NCBI GenBank assembly: GCA_002494495.1
Contig: DACB01000004.1
Span: 12,466 to 76,465 of the forward strand
DNA: 64,000 bases
Direction: 5' to 3'
From: Methanobacterium sp. UBA294
GTDB lineage: Archaea > Methanobacteriota > Methanobacteria > Methanobacteriales > Methanobacteriaceae
The notes beneath the pieces are model-generated. The model saw nothing but the letters and a program-made list of their open reading frames with translations. It had not been told where the DNA came from and did no database searches. The number at the start of each line of letters is the position of its first letter. Within the stretch, counting starts at the first letter, position 1. The position numbers and the translations under genes were made by a program. This document shows, piece after piece, positions 56,088 to 64,000 of this stretch.

Positions 56088-56104
56088 GACTGGCTTTGCC
56101 ATTA

Positions 56105-56128
56105 GTTTCCCCATAAAGAGGGGGAAAC
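56105..56128. other. Strong hairpin upstream of the PurM-like gene
   Basis: GTTTCCCC and GGGGAAAC are perfect 8-base arms around an eight-base loop (ATAAAGAG). It is the most GC-rich hairpin in any gap of this window and stands about 110 bases before the PurM-like start. It could be a terminator of the upstream gene, a leader structure or a binding site. Confidence 0.5.
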
Positions 56129-56235
56129 AGGGTTTAAAATTTAAAAAATTTTGGATTAATAAGTTAATAAAAATTTATATATTAGTATTACAATAGTAAA
56201 ATATGGCCTTTAAAAAAATCTCATGAGGGGTTAAC

Positions 56236-57597
56236 GTGGATATAGAAGGATTCGTAAGGAAATCTATCAAAAAAGAAAATGAAATAACTGTTAAAGATAG
56301 TTTAAAAGATAAAATTCTGGAATATAAAGATATCACCCCTGAAAAAGCAAATGAAATGGCCCAGGCAGTAATAGATGAAGTTAAATACACACTAAAAATC
56401 GAGGAACATGAAGACACAGCTTTAAAAAGCCTCATTAACTACCCCCCTGCCGATGTTAAAATGGGTGAAATTGGAGTAGGCTCCCGGGGTGAAGGGGACT
56501 TCTTCGTGCACCAGAAAATCGCAGATATCGTAGCCAGCACCAACAGCAGTGCACTAATCACACCATCTGCCCAGGACGACGGAGGAGTAGTCAAAACCAA
56601 TATGGGATCTGAAGAGGTCTATATAACCACTGCTGTAGACGGCATACACTCCCGACTAAGTGAATACCCTTTTCTAGGCGGATTTCACGTTGCCCGAGCT
56701 TCCCTGCGTGATGTTTGTGTTATGGGCGCCCATCCAGTTGCAGTAATAAGTGACCTGCACCTGGCCGATGATGGTGACGTTGGAAAACTCTTTGACTTCA
56801 CTGCCGGCGTATGCGCAGTATCTGAACTATTAAACGTCCCCTTAGTAGCAGGAAGCACCCTAAGAGTGGGTGGAGACATGGTTATGGGTGACAGACTGGT
56901 AAGTGCAGTTGGCGCCGTAGGCGTATCACCATATCCACCTACAGCACGTAAAAGAGCTGAAGACGGAGATGTAATACTATTAACCGAAGGTTCAGGAGGC
57001 GGTACCATCACAACCACAGCCCTCTACCACGGCTTGTTTGATGTTGTGTGGGAGACCATGGACATAAACTTCATAAAGGCCTCAGAAGCCATCTTCAACT
57101 CCGGCTTAATTAACGATGTACATGCCATGACCGACGTAACCAACGGAGGGTTAAGGGGCGATGCACATGAGATATCACGTACCACTGGTTTGGGACTTAA
57201 ATTCTATGAGGACAAAATCCGGGGACAAATAAACCCCATTGTGCTGGAGATGCTGGAAAACCTGAACATAGACCCACTGGGTGTGTCAGTGGATTCCCTG
57301 ATGATAATAACTCCAGAAGATAAAGCTGAAAAGGTTAAAAAGGCCATATCCGATGTGGGCGTGCGTATTACCGAGATCGGAGAAGTGGATAATACAGGGA
57401 AATCTCGTCTTGTGAAGGATGGTAAGGAAACTGAACTTGTACCGTTATTTAGAGAGGCAGCCTATACAAAGATTAAAAAAATTGTGGGTGATACCCAGCC
57501 AGAGGATTTCCAATCCATGAAGGATAAAACTGCTCATGCAGCCCAGGAAGCAATAAAGAAGAAAGATGATATTGTTAAAATGATAAGGGAGAGATAA
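56236..57597 (+). CDS. PurM/HypE-like AIR synthase-related protein
   Basis: A 453-aa protein with the PurM superfamily fold shared by AIR synthetase, SelD, HypE and ThiL, which use ATP to activate a carbonyl or selenide. Signs are the DDGGVVKTN segment, AVDGIHSRLSEYPFLGG, MGAHPVAVISDLHLADDG, MTDVTNGGLRGDAHEI and PLGVSVDSLMI. An N-terminal helical extension of about 75 residues precedes the core. Methanogens have several such proteins with unknown substrates. Start is GTG at 56236 after GGGGTTAAC. Confidence 0.8.
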   Translation: MDIEGFVRKSIKKENEITVKDSLKDKILEYKDITPEKANEMAQAVIDEVKYTLKIEEHEDTALKSLINYPPADVKMGEIGVGSRGEGDFFVHQKIADIVASTNSSALITPSAQDDGGVVKTNMGSEEVYITTAVDGIHSRLSEYPFLGGFHVARASLRDVCVMGAHPVAVISDLHLADDGDVGKLFDFTAGVCAVSELLNVPLVAGSTLRVGGDMVMGDRLVSAVGAVGVSPYPPTARKRAEDGDVILLTEGSGGGTITTTALYHGLFDVVWETMDINFIKASEAIFNSGLINDVHAMTDVTNGGLRGDAHEISRTTGLGLKFYEDKIRGQINPIVLEMLENLNIDPLGVSVDSLMIITPEDKAEKVKKAISDVGVRITEIGEVDNTGKSRLVKDGKETELVPLFREAAYTKIKKIVGDTQPEDFQSMKDKTAHAAQEAIKKKDDIVKMIRER

Positions 57598-57622
57598 TAT
57601 AATCATAAATTTCTTTAAAAGA

Positions 57623-58066
57623 TTGAATGCAGATGATAAAGGATTTATTTTCACAATAGATGCGTTTTTAGCCCTTATTCCTGTTTTTATTCTACTTATG
57701 GCAATTAGTAGCATGAATCAGGGGGATTTGATACTGCCATCCCAGCAGGTACGCCTCTCTAATCAAGCTCAAGATGCTCTGGATGTCATGGCTCAGTACC
57801 ATATCTCAGAAAGTACCTTAATTGAAGAGATGGTGAGAATGCTGGAGGTAAACGGCACGGGTACGTCAGGAGTTGATTCTGCCGGTGAGCTTGCCAGTGT
57901 GTATCTGAAGGATAATCTCCCGGGAATGAATTATGAACTGGTTGAAATGAATCAGTTGAACGGTAAAACCATAACTTCAAATGGAACCAGGGATAATGCA
58001 TTAAATATGGCTGTGGGAACGAAAAATTATGGAAATTTCTGTTTTAAATTATATGTGTGGGATTAG
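57623..58066 (+). CDS. Small secreted or pilin-like protein
   Basis: A 147-aa protein with an N-terminal KGFIFTIDAFLALIPVFILL hydrophobic segment that follows an acidic start (DDKG), as in archaeal pseudopilin or class III signal peptides. The rest is hydrophilic, with asparagine- and glycine-rich stretches. I do not recognise a function. The ORF starts at TTG 57623 with no clear ribosome site, so the start is uncertain. It lies 25 bases after the PurM-like gene. Confidence 0.55.
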   Translation: MNADDKGFIFTIDAFLALIPVFILLMAISSMNQGDLILPSQQVRLSNQAQDALDVMAQYHISESTLIEEMVRMLEVNGTGTSGVDSAGELASVYLKDNLPGMNYELVEMNQLNGKTITSNGTRDNALNMAVGTKNYGNFCFKLYVWD

Positions 58067-58116
58067 ATTGAATTAGAGAATTGAAATGAAAATCATTATA
58101 AAATAAACCAGATATT

Positions 58117-58676
58117 ATGATCGGTTTGTTTATGAAGAAATATTACCTGCTTTTTGGTGTTTTAGTTACGATGGTTATTACAGCTGCCTATTTTGGATGG
58201 GTGGACAGTTCTAAAAGTTTCAAATTTTCAGATGGTTTAGCTTCTGATGGTTCAATAAGTTTTAATTATCCTGAAATATGGAGAATATGGAAAATCATAC
58301 ATCATCATCCATCATAATAGGCACTGAAGATTGGACTCCAATTGGCGATCTTTCAAACGACAATATTTCCATTTTTATTCAAAAAAATCTCAATATAAGA
58401 CAAATTGATGCCAGAGATAACCAAGATGGAGTTAATGAACAAGGGGGCGAAGTCATCACAAAAAAAGATGAAACCAATCCTAATGGTATTGAGGTGTTTA
58501 AAAGTATATCAACGATACCCGATCCGGACTCAAATAAAAATTTAAAATATTATGAAATGTATTTTAACGATGAGAACGGTGCAACTTATTGTATTTCTAT
58601 TTATGGATATGATTCAGAAGATGCGAAGCTTATTGAAACGACGGATATGGTATTTAACTCCTTAAAAATGGGTTGA
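58117..58676 (+). pseudogene. Frameshifted secreted protein (single base loss at about 58280)
   Basis: The first frame gives a signal-anchored start, MKKYYLLFGVLVTMVITAAY, then SDGSISFNYPEIW and a premature stop after 66 codons. The second frame, one base back, starts within the same place and continues ENMENHTSSSIIIGTEDW to the end at 58676. The join reads naturally as PEIW-ENMENH if one G is missing in TGGAGAA. The whole would be about 185 aa, with the small-domain style of the PsbP-like secreted proteins of Methanobacteriales. The family call is tentative. It may be a true frameshift or a sequencing error. Confidence 0.7.
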
Positions 58677-58802
58677 ATATTACTTTTTTATTATGTGATT
58701 CAAATGAATAAATTTAAATTCAGTAAGCCATTTTTATTCTAGGAATCTAAAAATAAAACCATCACTTAAAGATTCTTTTCTTGATATCTCAGGAGTTTTT
58801 AC

Positions 58803-59405
58803 ATGGCCGGCTGGAATAACTACAAATCTAAAGAAAAAATAGCAAACATTGTTTCCATTCTCACCAACGCTCCGATAATTGCTTTCTTCATGTTTAGTGG
58901 TTTAAGCTATTATTTCTTATCCGGTGCTGATTTTATCATAGTCACCATGGTTACTCTGATTTTCTCTGTTTTAATTCCAAGCATCATAGCCTATACATGG
59001 ATTAAGAATAAAAATCTGGAATTAGATATGCCCAACAAGGAAGATAGGTTGTATCCTCTGCTTTGGATCCTCCTCTCATACTCTCTGGGAGTTATTGTTC
59101 TACACATTATTTTTGCCCCACCAGTGATCACCGTTCTCATGTTCTATTACTTCTCTAGTACCATGGTGATCCTGATTATCAGTTTATTTTGGAAGATCAG
59201 CATACATTCTGTTTGGGTGGCAGGACCGGTAGCTTTCCTGATATACATTTTCGGTTATTCTGGCCTGTTTTTTTTACCAATTATACCTCTGGTTATGTGG
59301 AGCAGATTATTTTTGAAAAGACATACTCCTATTCAGGTTATTGCGGGAGCTTCCATGGGATTTGTCTTAATAACAGTCCAAATATATTTCTTTTTGGGAT
59401 TTTAG
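58803..59405 (+). CDS. PAP2-like membrane protein, degenerate
   Basis: A 200-aa protein with about six membrane spans. A PAP2-type phosphatase pattern can be traced: KEDRLYPLL for the first motif, SIHSVW where the second has a GH pair, and SRLFLKRHTPIQV for the third. The Asp that normally ends the third motif is a Gln here, so catalysis is uncertain. It may be an inactive relative or a polyprenol-phosphate type enzyme. No partner is obvious nearby. Confidence 0.6.
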   Translation: MAGWNNYKSKEKIANIVSILTNAPIIAFFMFSGLSYYFLSGADFIIVTMVTLIFSVLIPSIIAYTWIKNKNLELDMPNKEDRLYPLLWILLSYSLGVIVLHIIFAPPVITVLMFYYFSSTMVILIISLFWKISIHSVWVAGPVAFLIYIFGYSGLFFLPIIPLVMWSRLFLKRHTPIQVIAGASMGFVLITVQIYFFLGF

Positions 59406-59452
59406 ATTGAATCCAAAAATAATTTCTACTTTACTTTGTATATTATAACACG

Positions 59453-60616
59453 ATGAGATCCAATATCATCACTGCCAAGAAAATAATGGTGGACTTCGCA
59501 TCCATAACCGGACTTGAACCTCATTCACTTAATCCGAAACGTTATCTATGGACTGATGCCTTTGCTGTGTGTAATTACCTGGAACTTTACAAACAAACCA
59601 GTGATAAAAACTTTCTAAATCTGGCATTGAAGCTGACAGACCAGGTACATCATACACTTGGACGTTACAGGGATGATGACCCTAGAGAAGGTTGGATTAG
59701 TGGTTTAGATGATGAATTTGGCGAGATACATCCCACTTTGGGAGGTCTCCGTATTGGTAAAGAATTAAATGAACGCCCAACCAACGAACCCACCAATGAA
59801 CGCTTAGAATGGGACCGCGATGGACAATACTACCATTACCTGACCAAATGGATGCATGCGCTATGCAAAGTAAGCAGAGCCACATCTGACCCTGTTTATA
59901 CTAAATGGGCATTGGAACTTGCCCAGACAGCCCATAAAGGTTTCACATACAGGACACCGAAGGGTAAAAAGATGTACTGGAAGATGAGTATCGATTTAAG
60001 CCATCCTCAAGTACATTCCATGGGACAACACGATCCTCTCGATGGTTACCTTACCTATATTGAATTACAGATTGCAAACCAAAATTTTGGGCAATATTTA
60101 CCCGATTTAACCCATGAAATTGATGACATGACCCCAATCTGTAAAGGCATGAGTTTTTATACAGATGACCCCCTTGGAATTGGCGGTCTTCTATCTGATG
60201 CAATGAAAGCCTCCCAATTAATTATTAATTCCAGTGTTTCAATTAATTTGGAAATACTCTTGCAGGATCTGCTTATCTCTGCCCTGCTGGGCTTGAAATC
60301 CTACGTAAAAAAAAACGCTCAAGGTTACCCGATAGAATACCGCCTGGCTTTCCGGGAGATGGGTGTTTCCATTGGAATTAAAGGAATATATTACATAAAA
60401 ATATTGCTTGAATCCCATAAAAATAGTTTTAAAGAACATGATTACCTATTTCATCAAGTTGAAGACCTTATGGAGTATATGCCCCTGGCGCATTCCCTGG
60501 AAAAATTTTGGCTCAAAAAGGAAAACAGGAAATCAAAGACATGGATTGAACACCAGAAAATTAATATGGTTATGCTGGCAACGAGTCTTGTTCCCTGTGG
60601 TTTTTTGACTATTTAA
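59453..60616 (+). CDS. Conserved protein of unknown function, possible (alpha/alpha) barrel
   Basis: A 387-aa mostly helical protein that I do not recognise. Segment FAVCNYLELYKQT and repeated helix pairs with WISGLDDEFGEIHPT and GQYYHYLTKWMHAL look like the six-hairpin glycosidase type barrel. A small internal repeat of NERPTNEPTNER occurs at about residue 105. No signal peptide is present. Enzymatic function is unproven. It is convergent with the MFS gene. Confidence 0.6.
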   Translation: MRSNIITAKKIMVDFASITGLEPHSLNPKRYLWTDAFAVCNYLELYKQTSDKNFLNLALKLTDQVHHTLGRYRDDDPREGWISGLDDEFGEIHPTLGGLRIGKELNERPTNEPTNERLEWDRDGQYYHYLTKWMHALCKVSRATSDPVYTKWALELAQTAHKGFTYRTPKGKKMYWKMSIDLSHPQVHSMGQHDPLDGYLTYIELQIANQNFGQYLPDLTHEIDDMTPICKGMSFYTDDPLGIGGLLSDAMKASQLIINSSVSINLEILLQDLLISALLGLKSYVKKNAQGYPIEYRLAFREMGVSIGIKGIYYIKILLESHKNSFKEHDYLFHQVEDLMEYMPLAHSLEKFWLKKENRKSKTWIEHQKINMVMLATSLVPCGFLTI

Positions 60617-60640
60617 CCTATAATCAGGTGATGTTTCGTT

Positions 60641-61831
60641 TCAGATATTAAGTTGCTCTTCCTTTCTCCCATGGAGAACAAAATAAAGAAGGATGACCCC
60701 CAGTATCACCATGACCATTATTGAATATAGATTACGATATCCAATGAATGGAATCAGCAATCCAAATAAATAAGGACCGATACCAAATCCAATGTCATAT
60801 AACATGAAATAGGTGGCTGTTGCTAGTCCTAATTTATCAGGTGGAGCCATGTTTATAGCAGTTGTTTGGGTACTCGATTGAAGGTTACCATAACCCAACC
60901 CAATAAGTGCCGCAGCCATAACTAGGGTAATTCCAAGGGTTGCTTGGCTGAATAAGAACATACCTATTGCAAAAATTAATAAAAAAGGATAAATCACGAT
61001 ATTTGCACCTCTAGCATCGAGTAAACGGCCCAAAAATGGTCTTGAAACCAGGATTGTAACTGCGTAAATAATAAAAAATAGACCGGCAGCATCAACCAAA
61101 TTAATCTGCTCTGCATAAACTGAAATAAATGTTAAAACACCTGAAAAAGTAAAACTGATGATTGACATGATAATAGATATGGGTATGGCTCTAAATTCAA
61201 GTAAGTTTGAAATTTTAAAGTCTTTAAAGGATTTTTTAATTTTATGCTGTTTTGGCAAGGATTTGAAATCAAGTTTACTAACTGCCAATGACATTACAAG
61301 ACAAAAAATAGATAAAATTAAGTTAAAAACAAAAATAATATTGAAATTTCCATATTCTATCAAAAAAATCCCTATAAAAGGCCCTATTGCTGTTGCAAGT
61401 ATGGTGCTCATACTAAAATAACTGATTCCTTCACCCATTCTTTGTGCAGGTGTACTTTGGGCAATTATGGTCCCAATAGCTGTGGTTGCCACTCCAAATG
61501 TCAGTCCATGCAGAAATCTATTTATGATAAGGATTTGAAGGTTGATTGCAGCTAAGTACAACACCGATGCGATGGCGAAAAACAATAAACTGAGTATTAA
61601 AATTTTCCGACTTCCCACATCATCGATGATGCGTCCGGTTATTAATCTACCTATTAAGGCCCCAATAATAAAAATACCAGAGACAAGTCCGGCCATGCTT
61701 GTTGAAGTATGGAATGTATCTAAAGCATAGGAAGCTATTGTGACGATGAGAAGATAGAATATCAATGCTATAAAAAAATTGATAACAGATACTGTTATAA
61801 AATCCTTTGTCCATAAACGTTCCTTACTCAT
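60641..61831 (-). CDS. Major facilitator superfamily transporter
   Basis: A 396-aa protein with about 12 membrane spans of the MFS type. The loop 2-3 motif appears as GRLITGRIIDDVGSRKIL and a second copy as SRPFLGRLLDARGANI. It resembles multidrug or small-molecule exporters of the DHA1 type, but the substrate cannot be read. GAAGGA precedes the ATG. It is the only transporter of this type in the window. Confidence 0.85.
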   Translation of the reverse strand: MSKERLWTKDFITVSVINFFIALIFYLLIVTIASYALDTFHTSTSMAGLVSGIFIIGALIGRLITGRIIDDVGSRKILILSLLFFAIASVLYLAAINLQILIINRFLHGLTFGVATTAIGTIIAQSTPAQRMGEGISYFSMSTILATAIGPFIGIFLIEYGNFNIIFVFNLILSIFCLVMSLAVSKLDFKSLPKQHKIKKSFKDFKISNLLEFRAIPISIIMSIISFTFSGVLTFISVYAEQINLVDAAGLFFIIYAVTILVSRPFLGRLLDARGANIVIYPFLLIFAIGMFLFSQATLGITLVMAAALIGLGYGNLQSSTQTTAINMAPPDKLGLATATYFMLYDIGFGIGPYLFGLLIPFIGYRNLYSIMVMVILGVILLYFVLHGRKEEQLNI

Positions 61832-62141
61832 GTATTTCCTTCTAAATTTATTGTCTGCATCTAAGACTTAGTTTTAAGATTTTTTTCAATTTTCAGAACA
61901 ATTTTAGCCATCAAGTTGATGTAATAATATACGAATGAATTATTTGATGGTAACATACCTATAATGTAACTAAGATATCATTAATTGATCCATGTATTTA
62001 ATATAGGGATGATTTGATGATTTATTAAAGAAATTTTAAATATGAAAATAAGCATACTCGTATTAGAAGAGAATTAAATTCAGGAACCTTCTTATTTTAA
62101 CATATTAAAGAAATAAAACTACAATCAAATCTAATATTCTG
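61832..62141. other. Gap between the MFS gene and tRNA-Arg
   Basis: About 310 bases, AT-rich. It contains the MFS promoter and the tRNA promoter. I see only very short open frames and no repeat or RNA fold that I would support. Confidence 0.5.
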
Positions 62142-62213
62142 GCCCTGATAGTGTAGTGGATATCACGTAGGATTGCGGATCCTATTACCCGGGTTCAAGT
62201 CCCGGTCAGGGCA
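62142..62213 (+). tRNA. tRNA-Arg (anticodon GCG)
   Basis: The acceptor arms GCCCTGA and TCAGGGC pair fully. The D stem is GTG/CAC. The anticodon stem TAGGA/TCCTA encloses the loop TTGCGGA with anticodon GCG, reading the arginine codons CGC and CGU. The T arm is CCGGG-TTCAAGT-CCCGG. The discriminator is A and CCA is not encoded. No intron is present. Confidence 0.96.
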
Positions 62214-62487
62214 TTACAATCTTATTCTTAAGTATCTTTTATACAATATTTTTTCTTATTTTTTTAATTTCAAAAAATAAATTGACATCTCTTTGATTAT
62301 ATTAAATCTTCAAAAACATAAATCAAACCGATAATAATCACAAAACTAACAAGATCTTATATAAAATGGTGATATTAACTACATGAATCAGTTAAAAAAG
62401 TCATTGAATTCACAATTTTATGCAAAGCTTTATAAACTCAATATCAGAATATGATTATAAACAATCAATTTAGAGGTGTACAATAAG

Positions 62488-62937
62488 ATGTCAAAAAAGG
62501 GTATAATGGGCTTAATTGCTTTGATGTGTTTTGTTGTCTTAATATCAGGTTGTATTTCGGGCGATACAGATACTGAACAATCTTCAGATTCATCTGGATC
62601 AGGGAGTTCATCCGGATCAGATGATAATTGGAAAAGTGTAGAAACATTCAGCGGCACAACAGATGATGGAGAAACTGATACATTCCAGATTAAAGGAGAT
62701 AAATTTAAAATAAAGGCAAAGGCAACTGGGGATGGAGCAGATGTTGAATATCTATATTTTGCTTTCATTACATATGAAGTAGGAGAAACTATGTATGTAT
62801 CCATGGATGAGTTGGATTTTACTCAAGCGTCTGAAACAGATGAATTCATCATAAATGAAGGTCCTGGAGAGTACTACATTGTTGTATATGCTGCAAATCT
62901 GGAAAGTTGGGAAATTGAAGTATTTGACTATGTTTAA
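62488..62937 (+). CDS. Small lipoprotein, serine-rich linker
   Basis: A 149-aa secreted lipoprotein. The signal peptide MSKKGIMGLIALMCFVVLIS is followed by the lipobox SGC with the Cys expected to be lipid-modified. A Ser/Gly/Asp-rich linker (QSSDSSGSGSSSG) leads to a small beta-type domain. A GAGGTG site lies nine bases upstream of the ATG at 62488, which is preferred over GTG at 62476. The function is unknown; it may be a surface protein. Confidence 0.7.
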   Translation: MSKKGIMGLIALMCFVVLISGCISGDTDTEQSSDSSGSGSSSGSDDNWKSVETFSGTTDDGETDTFQIKGDKFKIKAKATGDGADVEYLYFAFITYEVGETMYVSMDELDFTQASETDEFIINEGPGEYYIVVYAANLESWEIEVFDYV

Positions 62938-63085
62938 TTAATTTCCCTTCTTATTTTTTCTTATTTTTTTATTTAATCAGGTTAATCGACTGATTTTTTT
63001 CTGATTATGTTCAAAATTGATGTTGTATAATTTAAAAAAAAAGTTGAACCATTTAAAATTGAGAACACTAGAAATTGAGAAATAA

Positions 63086-64000
63086 TTACCTTCTGATATA
63101 ACTAATCCCCTTATCCTGGTTTAAAACAATACTCTTCTTCCATTCATCCTGGGTTTCAGGGTAATCTTCACGGAAATGCGCCCCACGACTTTCCTCCCGG
63201 ATCAGTGCAGATTCCGCAGTTAAAAGGGCTACTTCCAGGAGCTTCTCAGCTTCCAATGCATCTTGGAGATCTTTGTTGTACACATCAATGGCAGGGACTT
63301 TCATATCAGCCAGCATATCCTTGAGTTCTTTAATCCTGGTTATAGCTGTTTTTAGTCCTTCCTGATTGCGGATTATAGCCACATTTTTCCACATGACTTC
63401 CTGTAACTCTTTGCGTATCTCAAAAGGATAATATTTACCGTCTTTAATAAGAGATTGGATCCTTTCTTGTTCAAAGGCAGCCTTATCCATGAGCATATCT
63501 TCATGTTTTTTATTTTGGTTTTTTAAGGCATTTTTTGCTGCTGACTCCCCAGCTCTTCTTCCAAAGACCTGAGTATCTGCCAGGGCGTTTCCTCCTAAAC
63601 GGTTTGCACCATGAACTCCGCCAGTGACTTCTCCTGCAGCGAATAAATTTTTCACCGTGGTTTCTCCGTGTTCATTTATCCTTGCCCCGCCCATGAAGTG
63701 GTGGGCTGTGGGTGCGACTTCCATTGGTTCTTCACGTATGTCTATTCCTATATCCAGGAATTGCTGGAGCATGGTTTCTAGTTTGTCTTCAATTAGTTCC
63801 CGGGGTAGATGAGTTACGTCAAGGTATACACCTCCTCGTTTTGTGCCTCTGCCTTGGATTATCTCACTGTAGATGGCCCGGGCCACCACATCCCTGGTGG
63901 CTAACTCTTCCCGGGAGTCATAGTTTTTCATGAACCTTTCACCTTTGGAGTTGAAAAGCCGTCCTCCTTCTGCTCTTACTGCTTCGGTTATGAGAACTCC
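63086..64000 (-). CDS. tfrA: Thiol:fumarate reductase subunit A (TfrA), C-terminal part
   Basis: A flavoprotein subunit of the succinate dehydrogenase/fumarate reductase family, cut by the right edge. The last approximately 304 residues show the fumarate-binding AHHFMGGARI, FAAGEVTGGVHGANRLGGNAL (FAD) and the C-terminal helical domain SRGAHFREDYPE. In methanogens this enzyme reduces fumarate with coenzymes M and B, making succinate and the heterodisulfide. The reading frame continues upstream beyond 64000. Confidence 0.85.
   Translation of the reverse strand, partial: GVLITEAVRAEGGRLFNSKGERFMKNYDSREELATRDVVARAIYSEIIQGRGTKRGGVYLDVTHLPRELIEDKLETMLQQFLDIGIDIREEPMEVAPTAHHFMGGARINEHGETTVKNLFAAGEVTGGVHGANRLGGNALADTQVFGRRAGESAAKNALKNQNKKHEDMLMDKAAFEQERIQSLIKDGKYYPFEIRKELQEVMWKNVAIIRNQEGLKTAITRIKELKDMLADMKVPAIDVYNKDLQDALEAEKLLEVALLTAESALIREESRGAHFREDYPETQDEWKKSIVLNQDKGISYIRR

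Noticed and set aside
61832..62141. Possible small RNA or short peptide upstream of tRNA-Arg
   Set aside because: Only an 11-codon frame and no stable fold could be seen.

Overview
The window is chromosomal DNA from a methanogenic archaeon, most probably a mesophilic Methanobacterium-like member of the Methanobacteriales. This rests on several gene types seen together: a nitrogenase-like CfbD for coenzyme F430, a thiol:fumarate reductase flavoprotein (cut by the right edge), a class I lysyl-tRNA synthetase, the large subunit of archaeal DNA polymerase D, Sec61-beta, TruD, the phosphomevalonate dehydratase small subunit and a PaaK/F390-synthetase-like ligase. The DNA is AT-rich and densely coding. 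Ribosome sites are of the GGTGA/GGAGG type, and TTG and GTG starts are used. I saw no CRISPR array, IS element, rRNA or prophage.

Region 1 (1-10.2 kb) is a molybdopterin/formate block. It holds an HTH-ferredoxin protein, mobB-moaA, a two-gene NAD-type formate dehydrogenase (fdhA plus a NuoF/HydB-like subunit), a CMD-family protein, fdhD, 6-phospho-3-hexuloisomerase and a ModE/LysR-like regulator. MobB and MoaA make the cofactor, FdhD sulfurates it, and the FdhA-NuoF pair would use it to link formate to NAD(P). Region 2 (10.2-22.7 kb) holds a PfkB kinase, thiC, lysS, copA with a previously hidden 49-aa YHS protein, an amidohydrolase, two DUF5518-like membrane proteins, the phosphomevalonate dehydratase small subunit, an internally repeated membrane protein, purB and a hidden Sec61-beta gene.

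Region 3 (22.9-43.1 kb) is mostly housekeeping: polC (DP2), nrdD, a cytosine-deaminase-like protein, a UGSC-family pair downstream of truD, a HisF-like protein, a PaaK-like ligase, a HAD phosphatase, a 5'-deoxyadenosine/SAH deaminase, hisG, a FAH-family protein, leuS, and nadE-cutA. Region 4 (43.4-57.6 kb) holds a Get3/ArsA ATPase, trkH preceded by a decayed trkA, cbiE, YchF, an FAD dehydrogenase, a Na,K-ATPase-like P-type pump, sfsA, cfbD, a nucleotidyltransferase-cupin fusion and a PurM-superfamily protein.

Region 5 (57.6-64 kb) is more accessory: a small pseudopilin-like protein, a frameshifted secreted protein, a PAP2-like membrane protein, an unknown helical protein, an MFS transporter, tRNA-Arg(GCG), a lipoprotein and the C-terminal part of TfrA. 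The points most worth a second look are the NAD-type formate dehydrogenase and the tandem repeat upstream of it, the UGSC pair, the trkA remnant, the frameshifted 58.1-kb gene, and several clear dyads upstream of mobB, copA, thiC and cfbD.
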